The position numbers and the translations under genes are program-made. Below are positions 42,540 to 53,780 of a stretch of DNA of 64,000 nt, piece after piece. Origin of the DNA: Brachycybe producta (lineage: Eukaryota > Arthropoda > Diplopoda > Playtdesmida > Andrognathidae); the NCBI GenBank assembly GCA_036925085.1, contig JAUPFP010000022.1:2741001-2805000 (forward strand). Direction: 5' to 3'. Below the pieces are notes generated by a model. That model saw only the letters and a list, made by a program, of their open reading frames with translations, was not told the origin of the DNA and searched no databases. Numbering within the stretch: position 1 is the stretch's first letter; every line of letters starts with the position of its first letter.

Positions 42540-43575
42540 GTTGATTTGAGACTAGAAGAGCAAAATGAAGTGATTCGTTTTTGTTTGTTTTTTGTATGGC
42601 GATATCTTTCAAAAAATACACTGTAAATCCTTTTATTGATAGCTTTTTAGAGAAGCAACTTTTTAAAGAAATTTAAAGTTTATTTGAAACTAGAATGAAA
42701 TTTGAAGAATCCTTCAAAATTTATGAAATTTTTTTTATAAAAGTTTCACTAGTTTTAAATAAACTTTTGAATTTCTTTTTAAAGAAGAATTAATTGCTTC
42801 TTAAAAGTGATTAAAAATTAAAATTAAAGAAGAAACTTCTTATGTAAAAAGTTTATTTTTCACGATATTCTCAAGAACAGTTGTCGCAAAATTATAAAAA
42901 TTCTTTTTACTTTTCTAGTTTCAAATGAAATTCTGAATTTATTTTAAACAAAAAATTGCTTCTTAAAAGTTAATAAAAAAAAATTAAAATCTTAACAAGA
43001 AACTTTTCTTGTAAAACGTTTATTTTTCACTATATCTTCATGAAAAATTGTCACAAAATTATAAATTTCTTTTTTACTTTTCTAGTTTCAAATGAAATTT
43101 TGAATTTTTTTTTGGGGGGGGGGCAAAGAATTGTTTCTTAAAAGTTATTAAAAAAATTAAAATCTTAACAAGAAACTTATGTAAAAAGTTTATTTTTCAC
43201 TATATAAAATTATATATACTATTATATTACACTATATTAAATTGTCACAAAATTATAAATTTCTTTTTTACTTTTCTAGTTTCGAATGAAATTTTGAATT
43301 TCTTTTTGTGAAACAAAGTGAAAGTCATTAAAAAAATTAAAATCTCAACAAGAAACTTTTCTTGTAAAACGTTTATTTTTCACTATATTCGTCATGAAAA
43401 ATTAACACAAAATTATAATATTCTTTTTTTGTTTTTCTAGTTTCAAATATACTTTTGAATTTTTTTTTTTGGGAGGGGGGAAACAAAAAATTGCTTTTTA
43501 AAAGTTATTAAAAAAAAATAAACTCTCAACAATTGTGAAAAGTTGAATAAAGATTATAAATTTCTTGAAATTTGT
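42540..43575. repeat. ~165-190-bp tandem array derived from family D arms
   Basis: Units contain TTACTTTTCTAGTTTCAAAT, AAATTTTGAATTTC, TTGCTTCTTAAAAGTTA, AACAAGAAACTTTTCTTGTA and GTTTATTTTTCACTATAT. TTTTCTAGTTTC occurs near 42918, 43079, 43272 and 43434. Confidence 0.75.
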
Positions 43576-44312
43576 TATTTTTTTGAGAAATGTTCTCTAC
43601 TTTGTAAGTCTAAACACATACTTGAAGGTAGTGTTTGTTGTTGTAATATATGCAAAGTGGTGTCCTAGGTATTAAATAAATACGATTCAAGAATAAGAAA
43701 AAGTCAAAAGAGAGAAATTTTTCTTCGTTTTTTGTTTGTTTTTCTTGTTGTTGTTTTTGGTGGTTGCCTTTTTATAAGGGGCAGCATCAAAACTCTTATG
43801 TTGTTTTTGGGTTCCCTTCGAATAACCTAATGCCTCTTTTGGGACGGATAAAACTAGATTGGGCAAAAAGCTAAAATATAACGAACAAACAAAAAAGACC
43901 TTTTCTTTCTTCTCTATATTTGTGTGTTGTGTTTTTTTTTTTATTTCTTTCAAACTATTTTTCAGAAGAAAAAAAAAAGTTTACTTTAGAGAATAATCTG
44001 TTTTTTGAGGTCTCTTATTTTTCTTTTTCGGAGTTTCTTGTGGCCATTTTTTTTATATACTTAAGATTACAATGCAGATAAAGGAAATAAAATAACTTCT
44101 TAGAACAATGTTAAAAAGACATTTTAAGTTTATTTAGAAACTAGAATTGTAAAAAAATAAATTAACTAGAAGTATTTTCATGAATTGTTTTTTTTTTCTT
44201 CTTCAAAAATGAAAGTTTTTATAAAGAATATTTAAAGAAGACATTTAAATGGAGTTTTTTTTTAAAAAAAAATTGGGCTAAAAACCTCTTAAAAAGCATT
44301 ATGAAATTATTA
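43576..44312. other. No gene recognised
   Basis: AT-rich; a D-like left arm (TTAGAAACTAGAATTGTA) at 44131 indicates a decayed copy near 44100-44280. Confidence 0.5.
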
Positions 44313-44314
44313 TA

Positions 44315-44890
44315 TATATTAAGCTCCGTCTGTGTTTCTGTGTTTCTTTCCTTTTGTCTATGAGTAACGCTGTACAAACAATTAAGGAGAAAAACCTTGA
44401 ACCACGTCGGAATTTATATAAATTTAAATGAATAAATGAACCGCTTTTTTTTCTCAAGGTCAACTATATGTTGCACTCTCCCCATCCAAGAACCCAATGA
44501 TATTAAATTGGAGAGGGGGAAAGGTTGGAAAGTGTAGAAGGGGGGAGAGAGAGAAACGTGAAGGGAGAAAAAAGTGGGAGGGGGTGACTGAAAAAGGAAC
44601 AAACGACGCGCATGCGCACACGAGAAAAAATGAAAAGCTCATTTTCTCTTTCAAATATAAAAAGGGGAGAGGATAATAGTAGCAATATTAAACTAGAATT
44701 TATCACGGGCAATTGTGCCCAGCATTAGAATTTCTTTTGCTCCGCCCTTTTATAAACGTCATCAATTTCTAATTGGGTTTGTTACTTGGTCTGACGTCAT
44801 AAAAGGGCGGAGGAAAAGAAATTCTAATGCTGAGCACGTGAATTGCCTGTGAATTTGGCTCCCATCATTTATGACGGGTTACCCCACTAG
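44315..44890 (+). mobile_element. Family HB Helitron-like element, copy 3, carrying a family B MITE
   Basis: The 5' side abuts TATATATATT. Body words: GAGTAACGCTGTACAAAC, CACGTCGGAATTTATATAAA, CAAGGTCAACTATATGTTGC, a polypurine stretch, GACGCGCATGCGCACACGAG. The 3' end has hairpin CCCATCATTTATGACGGG (44861-44878), then TTACCCCACTAG followed by T. These are the known Helitron 3' features (stem-loop ~10 bp before CTRR, insertion before T). Confidence 0.75.
44705..44850. mobile_element. Family B palindromic MITE nested in the Helitron-like element, copy 1
   Basis: ACGGGCAATTGTGCCCAGCA / TGAATTGCCTGT ends with ATTAGAATTTC inverted arms. Inner CTCCGCCC, CTAATTGG, TGACGTCA and GGGCGGAG as in family A. 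Flanks GAATTTATC (44696-44704) and GAATTTGGC (44851-44859) are a diverged 9-bp duplication of GAATTTTGC, the uninterrupted site in HB copy 2. Confidence 0.85.
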
Positions 44891-44919
44891 TCTTTCAAAA
44901 TAAACGTTTCCTGAGAGGA

Positions 44920-45480
44920 ATTGTTGCCTCTTTTTTTAGTTTCGAGTGGCCCTTTTTTTGACCATTTTGTCGCCAATTTTTTTTGAATGGAATTCAGATA
45001 AAAAATAAAGAGTATCTATTTAAAACAATTTTAAGAACACATTTAGAAACTAGAATAGTAAATGAATTACTGTATGTAGAAATATTTTTATGACAGTATC
45101 TTTCAAAATAAAAATTTTTTAAGAAATTAAAATAGTATTTTTGGAAATTAGCTTAAACAAGTATTAAAAGTATTTTATTATTTTTCAAAAAAAACGTTTC
45201 AGAGGAATTTGGAGAAATTAAAATGAATTGATTTACGATTCTAGAAACTAGAATAGTAAATGATTTTAGAAGTATTTTTAAAATGTTTCAGAGAATTTTT
45301 TTTTTCGAGAAATTGAAATAGTATTTTTTGAAAATTAGAATAGTAAATGAATTGGTTTAAAACAGTTTAATGAAGGTATCATCTTTCAAGTTCGAAAATT
45401 AACCTATTTATTTATAAAATATCTTAAAAATTCTAGTTTTATAAAGTTTCAGTTTTTTTTCTAATGATAAAACCTGAAAT
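44920..45480. repeat. Family D copies (two, diverged)
   Basis: TTTAGAAACTAGAATAGTAA at 45046 and TCTAGAAACTAGAATAGTAA at 45239, with ATCTTTCAAAATAAAAATTT and TTCTAGTTTTATAAAG. Confidence 0.55.
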
Positions 45481-45889
45481 CTTCACCAGAATTTAACTGA
45501 AAAAAATATTATATCAATGATTGAAAAAATATTACATAGATTCAAACTCGTTATGTGAATAAGTTAGAAATCACTTTTTATTGTATTTTCATCGTTTTTT
45601 TGTGTCTCCTTTCTCATAAGAAGAACTTCCCCCCAAAAAATACATTCTAGTTTGTTCTTTGGCACTTTTTTTTTAAGATAAGAAAACTAGAAGAAAAAAA
45701 AGGAGGAAATTGTGGCAAAATGGGTTTGAATTGGAATTGGCTTCTGAGTGGATACTTTTAAACTTTGAAAATGGGTTTCAGTAAATATTAGGTTTTGTGT
45801 TAAAAGAAAAGGAAGAAAAAATGTTCGCAGTTATGTTTGACATTTTAAATATTTCTACTTTGGGATGTTATTTACGCGTTTTCAAAGAG

Positions 45890-46033
45890 AGAGACACAAA
45901 GACATGGAAAGAGATATAGGAGAGAGAGAGAGAGAGAAAGACAGAGTGATATAGATATATTGGAGAGAGTCATGGGAGAGAGAGAGAGAGAAAGAGAAAG
46001 GGAGAGAGAGAAAGAGAAAGAGAGAGAGAGTTA

Positions 46034-46068
<35 letters not shown>

Positions 46069-46080
46069 GAAGAGAGAGAA
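45890..46080. repeat. (GA)n-rich tract
   Basis: GA with CATGGGAGA and GTTAGGAAGA interruptions. Confidence 0.9.
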
Positions 46081-46563
46081 AGTTGAAATTTCATATTTTT
46101 ATGACTTGGAAATGATTTTCTTTTTCTGTTCCTTTAATCTTAAGGAATTTTTCTTCAGTGATTTACATAGAGATACATTGTTCTTTTTTTTGTCAATTGC
46201 ATTGTTCTTTTCTTTTGTTGTAAGTTTTGGTATTTTTTGACATCTCGAGAAAAAGGGGGAGAAGATTAGGTCCTAACTATTGAAATACATGCTATGCACA
46301 TATAATATAGTTCAAAATAAACTGTTATAAAATCGATTCGAATAAGTAGGATTTTGTGACTTCTTTTTTTGCAAAAAAAAAAAGTAATAGGTGTTGAGTT
46401 GAATGAGGTGATAGAGAGATAGATGATGATGATGATGATGTCTTTGTGACATGATTTAAGAGTCATTTGTATATCACATGGTGTTACTTCTCTTAATATG
46501 ATTTTTTTGAGATTCAATCATAATTTGTGTTTTAATGAAAAACACAAATGAAAGGGTTTTTAT
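46081..46563. other. No gene recognised
   Basis: AT-rich with a (GAT)n run at 46424-46440. Confidence 0.5.
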
Positions 46564-46945
46564 TAGAGATGGGCCATTTCGAATCCTCGAATCCCGCTAA
46601 TCTTGAAAAATATTCGAGATTTGAAAACTCGAATCTTTGCTCTTTTTTCGTCTTTCGAATCTTTCGAATCTTTCGAATCCTAGCCTTAAAAAAATTGTTA
46701 AAATTAGTTTTAACTCCATTGACATCCAATAGAAGCGTTGACTAACAACAAAAAACCGGCGATTGTTGCAAATTTCTGTGGTCGGACCCGGATCAACAAT
46801 AAGATGTGGAGGAGATCCTGATTATTAATAATTTAATATTTGATATTATTTCATTTATTTGTATCTTCTTAATGAATAATATAGGATTTTTATATGAAGG
46901 ATTTGAGATATTCGAGGCATTAAAGAACCTTTTAGGATTCGAGAG
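46564..46945 (-). mobile_element. Family M hAT-like MITE, copy 3 (one end lost)
   Basis: Starts TAGAGATGGGCCATTTCGAA and carries GAATCTTTGCTCTTTTTTCG, CGGCGATTGTTGCAAATTTC and AATGAATAATATAGGATTTT. It fades after TTTTAGGATTCGAGAGAA, before the expected GTCCCAACTCTA end. Confidence 0.75.
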
Positions 46946-47129
46946 AATTTTATCTTCTTTCAAGTTCTTGTTCTGATTGAGATTTTTTTTTCGCAATGTA
47001 TTTTTTCTATGGGAAAGTAAGTCAACCTTGGCACACAATTATAAGTCGTCTCTGAGCCAAGGTTAGTGTCTTTCCATTGAAGAAAAAGACATTGCGACGA
47101 CAAAAGTCGCCTGTGTGCCATGCAAGGTC

Positions 47130-47219
47130 CTTAGAAAAAGAATGCCCACACGCACATACACCACACACACAGAACGTAAAATCATATTAAACATACACAA
47201 AAGTGGACCTTAAAAACAC
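47130..47219. repeat. ACACA-rich segment
   Basis: Short ACACACACAG / CATACACAAA words, cut by the family A insertion and resuming at about 47427. Confidence 0.55.
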
Positions 47220-47426
47220 ACAGGCAATTAGAAAACGTGATGAACAGAAGTTGACTCCGCCCTTTTTATGACGAACGGCAACTTCTAGTTGGTTTGTTGT
47301 GTGGTTCGACGTTGAAAAGGGCGGAGCATGGGACGTCAGACTACATAACCTACCAATTAGAAGTTGCCGGTCGTCATAAAAAGGGGCGGAGCCAACTTCT
47401 GTTCGTCCCGTTTTCTAATTGCCTGT
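47220..47426 (+). mobile_element. Family A MITE, copy 12
   Basis: ACAGGCAATTAGAAAACGTG / CCCGTTTTCTAATTGCCTGT. The flanks CTTAAAAACAC and CTTAAAACAC are a near-duplication with one A of slippage. The CRE is mutated to GGACGTCA. Confidence 0.9.
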
Positions 47427-47830
47427 CTTAAAACACGCAGAACAGAAACGGAAAAGAAAACAGCCATTATGTGCATACACAGTGTTACAGACACACATAC
47501 ACTAATAGTTATATAACGCACAGAAAGACACGAAATATAGAAGAACATAAATTTACATAGATAGAGGGTACACACCCATGAAGAGTACACACATAAATGG
47601 AAAAAAACACACGCACACACAGAACAAACATTAAGAGCATACAAACACACAAATAGAAGGAGAACACACAGACATGGGGAGTACACACAGAGACATGGAG
47701 AGTACACAGAGAGAGAGAGAGAGAGAGTGACATAATAAGACCATAGACTTGATGATTGAACATAACGCAGAAAACAACACTGAAAAAAAAAGCAGCAAGT
47801 TAACAACTGTTACACACAGACAGACATGGA
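47427..47830. repeat. Degenerate ACACA-rich segment
   Basis: AGAACACACAGACATGGGGAG, GAGTACACACAGAGACATGG and similar. The 149-codon minus frame is Cys/Val/Leu low complexity. Confidence 0.6.
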
Positions 47831-48309
47831 ATTAATGAGACAAGAATGTTTCCAAACATGTTTATGGTTATATTTCTTGTTGATTTGTGGCATGGCGAGA
47901 ATTGTTTAAGCTAGCGGAAATCTCATCCAAGTCATTAAATTGTCTTCTTTCTTGCTTAAACAACAAGAAGAAGAAGAAGAAGAAGACTAGAAAGATCTCT
48001 CTCTCTTTTTCTAAAGACTTGAAGCTATGTATTTAAGGGGCGGGGGGGAGGGCCTACATATATATATATACAATATTGAAACAATAAGATGCATCCTTCA
48101 TTCTATCTTAAGATACCCCTTTATATATTTTAAGAAGAAGAAGGAAGAAAAAAAAGTTGGGTTTTGCTTTTCTTTTGTTGTTCATTTATCTTTTTTTTTT
48201 CTTCTTCCGCCTTTTTGAATTCCTTCTTTCTTATTTTTCATGTAGCTGGCGGCCATATTAGTTTTATTACATATGAGAAAATCCTAGTTGTGTGTATAAG
48301 GAGAGATAG

Positions 48310-48345
<36 letters not shown>

Positions 48346-48588
48346 TTTGGTGGTTTAAGCTTTTTTTTTTTCTGTCTCTATATCCGAAAACGGTATTTTC
48401 TCACATTTGGCGTGAACAATATCTAATTATATCTACACTCAGGTTGTTTTCATTACTTAGAAATAAAAGACAAAAAAGAAAATGGATGGGTGAAGAAAAG
48501 AATGAAAAAGATGCTTTTTTTTGTTCAGTGTCAATCAACGATTGGCACGCGTGCTACTTAAAGGAAGGGTTTTTCTATCTCTTTTGAG
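47831..48588. other. No gene recognised
   Basis: (GAA)n at 47967-47985, (TA)n at 48057-48070, T-runs and (GA)n at 48312-48341. Confidence 0.55.
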
Positions 48589-48758
48589 TAAGGGAAGAAT
48601 CACACATGCTGGAAAAAAAACACACCAGAAAAAATAGAATTAGAAATAAATTCTGTGTTCGTTAGCAATTAAAATATATATATGTCGCTTCTGGTAAATG
48701 TCTTTTTACAAAGTAAAATTCAGTGGAATTTTTTTCAGCATGTGTATTCCTTCCCTTA
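48589..48758. mobile_element. 170-bp palindromic element with ~30-bp ends
   Basis: TAAGGGAAGAATCACACATGCTGG... is mirrored by ...CAGCATGTGTATTCCTTCCCTTA, continuing inward with AGAATTAGAAATAAATTC. No duplication recognised. Confidence 0.7.
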
Positions 48759-48881
48759 GTGCCTAAAGCCTGTAACACATGCGGAATTCCGTTCCGAAAA
48801 TTATAAAGAAATGTGTGAGAAAATTCTTTCTCTGAGCAAAGTTAACAGAATATTTGTTGAAAAATTAAGTTTAACAATTAT

Positions 48882-49060
48882 GCCTTGTTTCCACTAGAGC
48901 GAAAATTTTAACTTTTTGAAGATTTCAATTGGCGAAAAATTCAACCAACGTGGCCTTTGCATATGATAGAGTGAATGGGCAGAAGAGCCACGTTTGTTCT
49001 GTTTTTCACCAATTCAAATTTTCAAAAAGTTCAAATTTTCACCTCAATGGAAACAAGGCC
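48882..49060. mobile_element. Family H palindromic element, copy 2
   Basis: GCCTTGTTTCCACTAGAGCG / CAATGGAAACAAGGC ends; inner AACTTTTTGAAGATTTC / TTTTCAAAAAGTTC arms; centre CAACGTGGCC / GCCACGTTTGTT. Confidence 0.75.
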
Positions 49061-49064
49061 TTTA

Positions 49065-49130
49065 TGCCTTGTTTCCACTGGGTCGAAAATTTCAACTTTT
49101 TGAAAATTAAACTGGGGAAAATGGAAGACA
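49065..49130 (+). repeat. Family H partial copy, adjacent
   Basis: GCCTTGTTTCCACTGGGTCG and AACTTTTTGAAAATTAAACT, then GACACGTGGC; only the left arm is present, so it is a one-armed duplicate of the neighbour. Confidence 0.6.
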
Positions 49131-49199
49131 CGTGGCTCCCGCCTATGATAATGATCCAAAATTCCGACCTATCCAAAATTTCGACCAATCAGCATGAAA

Positions 49200-49700
49200 C
49201 GTGTGGATGGTAATTTGGATGTGTGTATGTATTGTGTTTTTTTTATTGCTCAATAGAGGGCACTTGTTTTCATTTCTATGTGTGAGCCAGAACTGTAAGT
49301 AGGGCAAGGCGCAAAATAACTAGAATTGTAATGCGGCTGCGGCAATACAAAGAGGGTGCCAGTTTTTACTTCAGGTGTAAATTTCAGGGATGCAGAAATA
49401 GATGCATAAAATAACTGAAATGCCAGTTTTCTTGCCTCGGGTGCAAAAACTAGCTAGTTACAGCTCTGGTTTGAACACCAGCAATATACACCTAGCAATT
49501 TCTATTTTTTTTCCGCTTGTTTGTTCTAGGCTTTAGTGTGGCTCACTTAGACACACAATGTTGAGTTTACCTTCTTATATAAATGGGACAAGTGTATTAA
49601 ATTGGCATGAAATTAAGCGGCTAATAATAAGAGTAGTAGTGGTAGTAGTAAGTGAACACACATTCACTCACTACCAATACACTACAGTGTTGGATAATGA
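49200..49700. other. No gene recognised
   Basis: Moderate composition, possibly single-copy, but no splice-supported exon or RNA gene seen. A GTAGTAGTGGTAGTAGTA run occurs at 49633. Confidence 0.4.
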
Positions 49701-49713
49701 TTACTTCCTATAG

Positions 49714-49714
<1 letters not shown>

Positions 49715-49783
<69 letters not shown>

Positions 49784-49792
49784 GGAGGAAAA
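49715..49792. repeat. (GA)n microsatellite
   Basis: Long GA with GAAA and GGGAGG interruptions. Confidence 0.95.
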
Positions 49793-50064
49793 GAAAAACC
49801 TCTTTCGTTTGAAAAGATGGTGGAGGAGAAAAAAAAAGAAGCTATTTTGGGTTTGCTGGCGGCCATCTTTTGTTATATTTCCTGACTTATTATATCTTTC
49901 GCTTGCTTTACTTTTGATGTATATCACAACTTTTCTGATCATTTTCTTCTTCTTCTTCTTCTTCTGCGCGAAGTTATTTTTTATTGGTTTTTCTTACTTC
50001 AGATTGGCTTTATTGCCTTTTTTTCGTTTGGTAGGGTTTTTGTCTTTTTTACGAATTATGGATA

Positions 50065-51000
50065 AATGGCGGCCATTTTGTTAGCGAAAAGTTTTGAAAC
50101 TTTTAGAACAAAAACGACGCAACTGTTTTTTTTTCTTCTAGATAATATTAAAAGAAATTTTTAAATTAGCTGAAATTATAAAAAAATAAATTTAACAGAA
50201 ATGTTTTTTTTTAAAGTTGCAAAAATGTTTTTAAAAAAAGTTGCAAAAATGTTTTTTAAAAAAAGTTGCAAAAATGTTTTAAAAAAGTTGCAAAAATGTT
50301 TTTAAAAAAAAGTTCCAAAAATATTTTAATAAAAAAGTTGCAAAAATGTTGAAATTTGGTCAAAATTAAGAAACTGGCGGCCATTTTGTTAAATGAAATG
50401 CTCGAGCCACTATGAGTTAAATTTTTCTATGACATTTTAAAATTAGTTGCAAATGTAAACATAAATTAACAGAAATTGTTTACAAAAAATAAAGTTGCAA
50501 AAAATGTTAAAATTTGGTCAAAATTAAGAAATTGGCGGCCATTTTCTTAAAAGAAATGCTCGAACCTAAGTTAGTGTAAATGTGTCAGTTTTTTTGTTAA
50601 AAGAGATTAAAATAATTTAGATGAAGAACAGAATAAATGAATTTTCATTAAATGGTTCAAAATAAACTTTTTGTTTCTGTTTATAAGTTGAAAGACGCCT
50701 TAAAATGTTAAAATTTGGTCTACAATAAAAATGGCGGTCATTTTTGTTAAAATAAAAGCTTGAGAGACTTTAGTTCAAAGGAAGAAAAAAAAATTAAAGG
50801 TGAAAATTTTAAAATAAATTAAAAATTTAGCTGAAAATATAACAATAAACAGAGTTTTCTTGATATTGCTGAAAATAAATCTTTTATGGCTGTTTTCAAG
50901 TTAAAAAAAAAGTCGTAAACATGTTTGAAATTTGGTCTAAAATTAAGAAAGGAAGAAATGGCGGCCATTTTTTAACACAAAGTATAGTATATATAATTTA
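50065..51000 (+). repeat. Diverged tandem array with GGCGGCCATTTT core
   Basis: The word GGCGGCCATTTTGTTAA or a close variant occurs near 50068, 50375, 50533, 50730 (GGCGGTCATTTT) and 50962. Most are preceded by AAATTTGGTCAAAATTAAGA and followed by a CTCGAGCCACT-like piece. Between the first two are six ~30-bp units of GTTGCAAAAATGTTTTTAAA. Confidence 0.7.
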
Positions 51001-51436
51001 GATGTAAAATATGTAGCATTTTAAAGAAGTAAATATTTAAAAGAAAATACAACAAAATGGTGACGAAAAATATAAGAATATAAGCTGAAATAAATAAACG
51101 AATTTTCATGATATCTTTAAAAATAAACTTTTTATGGCTGTTTTTTTTTTGTTCAGTGTTTCTACGTAAAAATAAGAAAGAAGTACAAATGTTTTTGAAA
51201 AACTTAAAGTCTCAAAGTTGAAAAGAAAAAGGTTTTATTTTCAAAGATGTCGTTAAAAACACAAAAACCAATTCAAAATTTCTTTGAAACTGAGAAAACT
51301 TTTAATGGAAAAAAATATAAATATTTTCATCTCGAAAAAATATAAACATTTTATGACATTTTTCAAACGAAATTTCACATTTTTTTGACGATTCTTAACT
51401 GTAGTAAAAAAAAGGTTATTTTTTTTTTAAAGATAT
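51001..51436. repeat. Family D-like decayed segment
   Basis: GATATCTTTAAAAATAAACT, TTTTTATGGC and TTATTTTCAAAGATGTCG are weak D-arm matches. Confidence 0.4.
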
Positions 51437-51516
51437 TCATTTGAATTTGAATTTGAAAAATTACTCTGCAAGCAGCCATAAAGGCCTATGGCAGAGGGAC
51501 AAGAGTCCAAGTTTTC
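51437..51516 (-). repeat. LINE 3' end fragment
   Basis: The minus strand reads CTTGGACTCTTGTCCCTCTG, CCATAGGCCTTTATGGCTGC, TTGCAGAGTAATTTTTCAAA then a TTCAAATTCAAATG tail. Same family as 798-1021 and 63885-64000. Very short 5' truncation product. Confidence 0.7.
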
Positions 51517-51639
51517 ATTATGAAAACTTTAAACACAATTCCCGGTACGTACTATTCTAGTTTTTAAAAATTTTTAAATTTTTTTAAATAATTGTTATTT
51601 TCTACAGTTAACAGAAAAACGTTTTTTTTTTTCAAAAAC

Positions 51640-52385
51640 TGAAAAGTATTATAAATGCTCTGAAAAAACACTTTAAAAAAAGCCTGAAAAAGGTCTCAGG
51701 AGGGCTCAACATTCCCCCAGATACCCAAAGAAGAAGAACTATAAATTCCGAGAAGTAGAAAACTAGAAAAAGTGAACTTTGGTATTCTTTTTTTTTTTTT
51801 AAACGGCCAAAAGTCTAATGTTTTCTGAAACTCAACGTAAAAGGCCTGAAAGACCTCAGAAAGGCTTAACAGACCACAGAAACCCCAAAAATTCCAATAA
51901 ATTCCAGAAAATGGAAAACTAGAAAAAAGAAACTTTGTTTTTTTTTCTTCAAAAACGGCTAAAAATTGAAATGTGTTTAAATGTTCGGAAAAGCATTTAA
52001 AAAGACCCCAGGAAGGCAAAACATTCCGCAAAAAATCAAAACTGTAAATTCCAAAAAGTGAGAAAAACTGAACTTTACCCCTTTTTTTTCAAAAAAAAAA
52101 AAATTGGCGAAAATAAATCGAAAATTGTTTAAATAATCTGTAAAGTACTTAGAAAGTCTAAATAGGCCCCAGAAACCTCCAAATCACAATAAATTTCAGA
52201 AAGTAGAAAAACACTAGAAAGCAGAATCTTTGTTTTTTTCAAAAAAAAAAACGGCTAAAAATTGAAATGTGTTTAAATATTTGGAAAAGCATTTAAAAAG
52301 CCTTAAAAAGAACCCAGAAAGGCAGAACATTCCACAAAGGCCACATTCAACAGGCCCCAGAAGCCCCAAAATACTATCATAAATT
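51640..52385 (-). repeat. Diverged ~160-190-bp tandem array
   Basis: Units share CAGGAGGGCTCAACATTCC, CCCAAAAATTCCAATAAATT, CAGAAAATGGAAAACTAGAA, a run of Ts and AACGGCTAAAAATTGAAATG. Reverse-strand frames give peptides like those at 21035-21560 (FQCFSEHL..., ...FLPF), so the two loci are one repeat family. A 111-codon frame here is not treated as a gene. Confidence 0.65.
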
Positions 52386-52662
52386 TAAAAATAGTTATAA
52401 ATGCAACCAAAAAAAATGGCCCATTGAGGCGTTATATTCCTCTAAATAAATGAGCGCCTTGAGGCTTTAACAGGTATATGTGACGCCAATGTTTTCTTTT
52501 GTTTGTTTGTAAAAAAAAGGACCTTTAATTTCATTGGGAATTGTTTACAAAGTTGGATTACTTTTCGGTTTTACTGATTTAACAGATCAATGTTAGTTAA
52601 AAACCTTTAAAAAAAATCGGTGTTGATTTTCTGAGGCTTTTTTGACACACATTGAAAGATAG

Positions 52663-52668
52663 AGTGAA

Positions 52669-52704
<36 letters not shown>

Positions 52705-52815
52705 TGAGGGAGAGGGAGAGAGAGATAAAAAGAGGGGGGAGAGAGAGAGAGAAAAAGAGAGATAAAAAGAGGGGGGAGAGAGAGAGAAAGAGAGAAAGAG
52801 AGAGAGAGTGAAATT
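52663..52815. repeat. (GA)n-rich tract
   Basis: GA with AGATAAAAAGAGGGGGGAGA duplicated within it. Confidence 0.95.
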
Positions 52816-53029
52816 CTAAAACAAATGTTTGTTTTTTTCAGTTCGATTTTTTTCTATCAAAGAGTCGAATTTAATGTTAACAGTGATTGCCTTCTTAAAG
52901 GGGCTAACTTTAGTTGGAACAAACTTTAAAAGATTCCATTTTACAAAAAAATGTTCAGATTAAAGAAAAGTATGAAAATATAACTTTGATTGTTTTGTAT
53001 TTCAGAAGCAACATTATGAAGAAAGAAAT

Positions 53030-53225
53030 TTGAAATTGTATTAGAAACTAGAATAGTAAAATGAATTAACTGAAACTTGTTATATAGTGATATCTTTCTA
53101 AACCATTTATGGATGTTTTTTTTTCTTTGACCAACAACTTCAAGAGAAAACTGCTAAATTTATCGTTTAAAACTTTTCATATTTAATGTTTTATTTTGAA
53201 AGATATGATCGCAAACATTTTTATG
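53030..53225. repeat. Family D copy (diverged)
   Basis: TTAGAAACTAGAATAGTAAA, GTGATATCTTTCTAAACC, TTATTTTGAAAGATATGATC. Confidence 0.55.
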
Positions 53226-53334
53226 ACGTTATTTACAAGCAGTTATTGCAAACAAAAATGTTAATTAATGAAGAATAATGAAAATACTAACAGAACTTTA
53301 TTTTATTCTGCAATTTTAAAAAAGAGAGGAAAAA

Positions 53335-53499
53335 TTGAGAAGATAATGAAAGTTTTTTTTTTAGAAACTAGAAGGGTAACTCAACCACTTAAAGGTGTTT
53401 TTATGTTTAACATGCATTAACATGAAAACACCATTAAGCAATTGAGTTACCATTCTAGTATCTAACACTTTCAATTTCTCCTTATACCTTGTACAAACA
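53335..53499. repeat. Family D short copy
   Basis: TTAGAAACTAGAAGGGTAAC, ATTAACATGAAAACACC, GTTACCATTCTAGTATCTAA: a deletion form with almost no loop. Confidence 0.6.
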
Positions 53500-53780
53500 T
53501 GAGTTAAATGAATTCAAATTAAATGTGTTTAGGTGAATTATACGGAATCCAGTTAAGGACACGAATACCAAATAAAAATTGACTTGAATTATTAATATTT
53601 TAAACTGAAATTCTAAATCAATATTTTAATGTCAATAGTTTCTATATTATTATTTAAGTATTAACTCAATATTTTCAGATTAATTAACTGAATAAGTTGA
53701 ATTCGACATATTGTTTGTTTGTCCTTCACAGGGCTCTGTAGAACACGTTTACTATTTAAATGCATTTAAAATATCAGGTG
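53500..53780 (-). repeat. Family I repeat, copy 2
   Basis: Reverse complement of copy 1: GAATTATACGGAATCCAGTT ... GGGCTCTGTAGAACACGTTT ... AAATGCATTTAAAATA. Confidence 0.65.

Noticed and set aside
47357..47806. 149-codon minus-strand frame
   Set aside because: Cys/Val/Leu low complexity from ACACA-rich DNA, joined to a family A MITE arm.
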